Source of the DNA: Chryseobacterium nakagawai
GTDB taxonomy: Bacteria; Bacteroidota; Bacteroidia; Flavobacteriales; Weeksellaceae
Assembly: GCF_900637665.1 (NCBI RefSeq)
Contig: NZ_LR134386.1
Coordinates: 806,001-870,000 of the forward strand
Length of the DNA stretch: 64,000 nt
Direction: 5' to 3'
The translations under genes were made by a program, and so were the position numbers. Positions 61,476 through 64,000 of the stretch are shown piece after piece; the first letter of the stretch is position 1, and each line of letters begins with the position of its first letter. The notes under the pieces were generated by a model. The model saw only the letters and a list, made by a program, of their open reading frames with translations, did not search any database and had not been told where the DNA came from.

Positions 61476-62069
61476 TTATTCAAATTGATCCTCATTGATT
61501 TTATGATAAAAGACTTGCTTTTTATTGATGATCTGGTACTCAATTCCAATGCTGTCTTTGGTTACATTAATGAGTTTTGATTCCTGAATAGGTTCTTTCT
61601 GTTCGTCACTCGGAATATCGGATGAGGAACGTTGTAAAACCTTTTCTAAAACTTCAACATAAGGAGTTTTACCGATTCTTTTTTCAAAAATACCATCCTG
61701 TTTGTAAATGGCGATTTGTGGCTTAGACAATACTCCAGGACGATATCTCTCAATTCGATAGTTGTTGTTGAGTTTGATTCTTTGGTAGCTGTCAATGGTT
61801 GAAAAATAACTGACCAGAGCAAAGAACGGAATCATCATGGGTAGAATACTTAAAATAATTCCGGTAATCAAAAGACCAAAATATACCTTGATTGCCCTTT
61901 TCTTCCAAAGTCTGATGATAATAAAAATGGTCATGGCCAGCCAAAGCCAGCCAATAATTTTATCGGTGTAATATCCAGAATAGCTGTATTTATTAAAATT
62001 TAAAGCAACTTCACTCAGGAAGATCAATGTCAATATAAGATAAGCAATGACTATATTTTTGTTCTTCAT
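61476..62069 (-). CDS. Membrane protein of unknown function
   Basis: 197 aa with three to four N-terminal TM helices (to about residue 95), then a soluble C-terminal part (about 100-197) that contains RIGKTPYVEVLEKVLQR. No family recognised. It follows dtd by 15 nt in an operon that starts with the Rieske-like lipoprotein. Confidence 0.65.
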   Translation of the reverse strand: MKNKNIVIAYLILTLIFLSEVALNFNKYSYSGYYTDKIIGWLWLAMTIFIIIRLWKKRAIKVYFGLLITGIILSILPMMIPFFALVSYFSTIDSYQRIKLNNNYRIERYRPGVLSKPQIAIYKQDGIFEKRIGKTPYVEVLEKVLQRSSSDIPSDEQKEPIQESKLINVTKDSIGIEYQIINKKQVFYHKINEDQFE

Positions 62070-62084
62070 GCAGGTTTTTAACTA

Positions 62085-62534
62085 TCAGCTTTTTGTAATT
62101 GAATCCATAACGATGGTTACAGGTCCATCATTGATTAATGAGACTTTCATATCTGCCCCGAAAATGCCGCTTTCAGTCTTTAATCCGGATTTTACCATTT
62201 CTTCTTTAAAATAATCAAATAACGGAACGGCTTTATCAGGCTTGGCAGCTTTGATGAAAGAAGGACGATTTCCTTTTTTATAATCTGCAATAAGGGTAAA
62301 CTGGCTGATGCACAGGATCTCTCCGGAAATATCTTTTACCGAAAGATTGAGTTTGTCATCTTCATTACCAAAGATTCTGATATTCAATACTTTATGAACC
62401 AGCCAATCTGCATCTGCTTTTTCATCATTTTCATCAATACCTACCAACAGCATGAGTCCTTTTCCTATTTCTCCAACGATTTTTCCCTCTACTTTTACAT
62501 GGGCTTCAGAGACTCTTTGTATAACAATCTTCAT
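62085..62534 (-). CDS. dtd: D-aminoacyl-tRNA deacylase
   Basis: Frees D-amino acids, and glycine, from mischarged tRNA. 149 aa, normal for bacterial DTD. The active-site signatures are SQFTL near residue 77 and NDGPVT near 136, the latter being the GP-motif that gives chiral selectivity. It sits 8 nt after the Rieske-like lipoprotein gene. Confidence 0.93.
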   Translation of the reverse strand: MKIVIQRVSEAHVKVEGKIVGEIGKGLMLLVGIDENDEKADADWLVHKVLNIRIFGNEDDKLNLSVKDISGEILCISQFTLIADYKKGNRPSFIKAAKPDKAVPLFDYFKEEMVKSGLKTESGIFGADMKVSLINDGPVTIVMDSITKS

Positions 62535-62542
62535 TTTTTATT

Positions 62543-63004
62543 TTAATAGTAAATAGTTAAAGTTTTGCTTGCAGGATCATAATTATAAGTGGTATAAGTC
62601 TTTGGAGGAAGAGAGGTTTTTGCTCCATCCAATGGTTGACCTGTTCTTAACATCCATTTGGTACCATCCTTTGGGCATAAAATAGCAAGATTATCTTTAG
62701 TAACCTCAAGGGTTGTGCCATTATCAGGGCATAAATGAGGTGCATTGCGATCATAAATCTTAAATGTATTCCCAACACGAACAATGATTAGCCCTCTGGT
62801 TCCTGACTGTTGTTCATTAACATAAATCCAACCGTCATCATAATTTAAAGCGTTATAGGCGGGAAGGTTTAAATTTAAAGTAACATTGATTGGATTGCTC
62901 GGAAAGCAGCTCACAGTATCTTCTCTACTTCCGCATGAGTTTATAGATAAATTACTGAAAATCAATAAAATGAAAATAGATAATATCGAAAAAGTTTTTT
63001 TCAT
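62543..63004 (-). CDS. Rieske-like lipoprotein with missing cluster ligands
   Basis: 153-aa lipoprotein (Cys24 in NSCGS). The C-terminal half follows the Rieske fold, with YDRNAPHLCPD (85-94) and LCPKDGTKW (109-117), then GQPLDGA. In a 2Fe-2S Rieske protein the ligands are CxH and CxxH. Here only His90 and Cys110 remain; Ala88 stands in the first Cys position and Asp113 in the second His position. An intact cluster is therefore unlikely. The fold assignment rests on motif spacing only. Head of the dtd operon, divergent from greA. Confidence 0.65.
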   Translation of the reverse strand: MKKTFSILSIFILLIFSNLSINSCGSREDTVSCFPSNPINVTLNLNLPAYNALNYDDGWIYVNEQQSGTRGLIIVRVGNTFKIYDRNAPHLCPDNGTTLEVTKDNLAILCPKDGTKWMLRTGQPLDGAKTSLPPKTYTTYNYDPASKTLTIYY

Positions 63005-63021
63005 TTCAATTTAAATTTTTA

Positions 63022-63029
63022 TATATTTG
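63022..63029 (+). promoter_or_regulatory. Predicted greA -7 element
   Basis: TATATTTG matches TAnnTTTG. It places the transcript start near 63036, which leaves a leader of about 80 nt that contains the hairpin at 63064-63079. Confidence 0.45.
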
Positions 63030-63063
63030 TAAAAATTAAACGATTATAACACGTAAAACATTG

Positions 63064-63089
63064 TCCGACAAATGTCGGATTATTTTTTT
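63064..63089 (+). terminator. Terminator-like hairpin in the greA leader
   Basis: TCCGACA-AA-TGTCGGA (63064-63079) followed by TTATTTTTTT. No gene on this strand lies upstream, so it is probably an attenuator of greA itself. Some pairs next to the loop would open. Confidence 0.55.
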
Positions 63090-63114
63090 ATACTAAAACT
63101 AAATTTTGAAAATT

Positions 63115-63585
63115 ATGGCAAGCTATGTAACAAAGGAGGGCCTTGAGAAAATGAAAGCTGAGCTGGAACAGTTGGAAACTGTGGAAAGACCAAAAATTAC
63201 TCAGCAGATCGCAGAAGCTAGAGACAAAGGTGATTTGTCTGAAAATGCAGAATATGATGCGGCTAAAGAGGCTCAGGGAATGCTTGAAATGAGAATTTCT
63301 AAGCTAAAAGATGTTATCTCAACTTCTAAAATTATAGACGAAAGCCAATTAGATACTTCAAAAGTTTCTATCTTAACTACAGTGAAGCTTATGAATAATG
63401 CAACGAAGCAGGAGCAGGTATTTACATTGGTACCCGATAACGAAAGCGACCTTAAGACAGGAAAGATTTCTGTAAATACTCCTATTGCTAAAGGGTTACT
63501 AGGTAAGGTTAAAGGCGAAACTGCTGAGATTACTTTACCTAACGGAAATAAACTTTCTTTTGAAGTATTAGACATTTCTCTATAA
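63115..63585 (+). CDS. greA: Transcription elongation factor GreA
   Basis: Binds the RNA-polymerase secondary channel and stimulates transcript cleavage in backtracked complexes. 156 aa from the ATG at 63115. The N-terminal coiled coil (1-75) carries the catalytic acidic tip in ARDKGDLSENAEYDAAKEAQG. The C-terminal FKBP-like domain has TPIAKGLLGK. Length is normal. Its leader has a terminator-like hairpin. The HIT gene follows 57 bp downstream. Confidence 0.95.
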   Translation: MASYVTKEGLEKMKAELEQLETVERPKITQQIAEARDKGDLSENAEYDAAKEAQGMLEMRISKLKDVISTSKIIDESQLDTSKVSILTTVKLMNNATKQEQVFTLVPDNESDLKTGKISVNTPIAKGLLGKVKGETAEITLPNGNKLSFEVLDISL

Positions 63586-63642
63586 TCTGATACCACTTTT
63601 CATTTCTAAACTTCTAGTATCTAATCTCTAACTTTTATAAAA

Positions 63643-64000
63643 ATGAGCACTATATTCACAAAAATCATCAATGGCGAAATTCCCTCTTATAAAATTGCGG
63701 AGGATGAAAATTTTATTGCATTCCTCGACGCGATGCCTTTGGTGAAAGGACACACTTTAGTAGTTCCAAAAAAAGAAGTGGATTTGATTTTTGATCTTGA
63801 AAGTGAAGAATACAAAAACCTTTGGGGATTTGCCCAAGAGGTAGCCAAGAAGATCAAAACTGCAATTCCATGTGTAAGAGTAGGAGTAGCGGTTGTAGGA
63901 CTTGAAGTTCCCCATGCTCACATCCATCTTATTCCTTTAAACAAGATGGAAGACATGAACTTCAGAAATGAAAGACTAAAATTAACGAACGAAGAATATA
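63643..64000 (+). CDS. HIT-family nucleotide hydrolase, cut by window end
   Basis: Nucleotide-binding phosphoramidase/AMP-lysine hydrolase-like protein. The first 119 residues are visible. The N-terminal part STIFTKIINGEIPSYKI and GHTLVVPKK are typical, and the catalytic motif HAHIHLIP ends the visible core, matching HxHxHxx. About ten residues are probably missing at the C-terminus. It follows greA, a common order in this group. Confidence 0.9.
   Translation, partial: MSTIFTKIINGEIPSYKIAEDENFIAFLDAMPLVKGHTLVVPKKEVDLIFDLESEEYKNLWGFAQEVAKKIKTAIPCVRVGVAVVGLEVPHAHIHLIPLNKMEDMNFRNERLKLTNEEY

Overview
The window looks like chromosome from a member of the Bacteroidota, most like Chryseobacterium or a close relative in the Weeksellaceae/Flavobacteriia. 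This rests on the AT-rich sequence, the general lack of Shine-Dalgarno sequences, repeated TAnnTTTG -7 promoter elements, two proteins with type IX secretion (T9SS) sorting domains, GLPGLI, GH92 and SusC/TonB-like families, and a GG-leader small peptide. I saw no rRNA, tRNA, CRISPR array, prophage block or plasmid functions. One REP-associated tyrosine transposase (RAYT) gene is present.

Layout. 0-4.3 kb: a sugar nucleotidyltransferase and flippase (minus strand), then dihydroorotase. 4.3-16 kb: a GH92 glycosidase, two paralogous OmpR-type two-component systems, a DUF1573 protein, a 2,4-dienoyl-CoA reductase-like SDR, an M1 aminopeptidase, an EEP hydrolase and a GLPGLI protein. 16-23 kb: an outer-membrane beta-barrel receptor, a second M1 peptidase, a PAP2 phosphatase and a pappalysin-like M43 protease. 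24-26.9 kb: a NarL-type two-component system with two partner genes, and a six-cysteine GG-leader peptide. 27-29.6 kb: clpB. 30-46 kb: an almost complete aerobic phenylacetate (paa) catabolic cluster in the order TetR regulator, CPBP protease, K, E, A, B, C, a small membrane ORF, D, G, H, a small ORF, I, J, Y, RAYT, an esterase, Z. 46-51 kb: DUF4241, SMUG2-like glycosylase and an SF2 helicase with membrane segments. 51-53.7 kb: a T9SS cargo protein, a tail-collar protein and a crotonase. 53.9-58.2 kb: a winged-helix regulator inside a cluster of membrane proteins that includes a Coq4-like protein. 58.4-64 kb: lipoproteins, a T9SS subtilase, dtd, a Rieske-like lipoprotein, greA and a HIT protein cut by the window end.

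How the genes work together. PaaK makes phenylacetyl-CoA. PaaABCDE epoxidises it, PaaG isomerises the product to oxepin-CoA, PaaZ opens the ring and oxidises the aldehyde, and PaaJ and PaaH finish by beta-oxidation. PaaI and PaaY are accessory. A palindrome over the predicted paaK start point resembles a PaaR-type operator. The two OmpR systems each sit beside promoters that carry 11-bp-phased TTAAC boxes 22-23 bp before the -7 element.

The most unusual structure is in the paa cluster. Every intercistronic gap of about 85 nt or more between paaE and paaJ/paaY, plus the one before paaZ, is filled by an inverted pair of arrays of about 8-bp tandem words. There are three word families: TAACAATn, AATTTGAA and AATAGAnn. 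Arms are shared nearly verbatim between gaps that lie kilobases apart. I know of no named element class that matches this.
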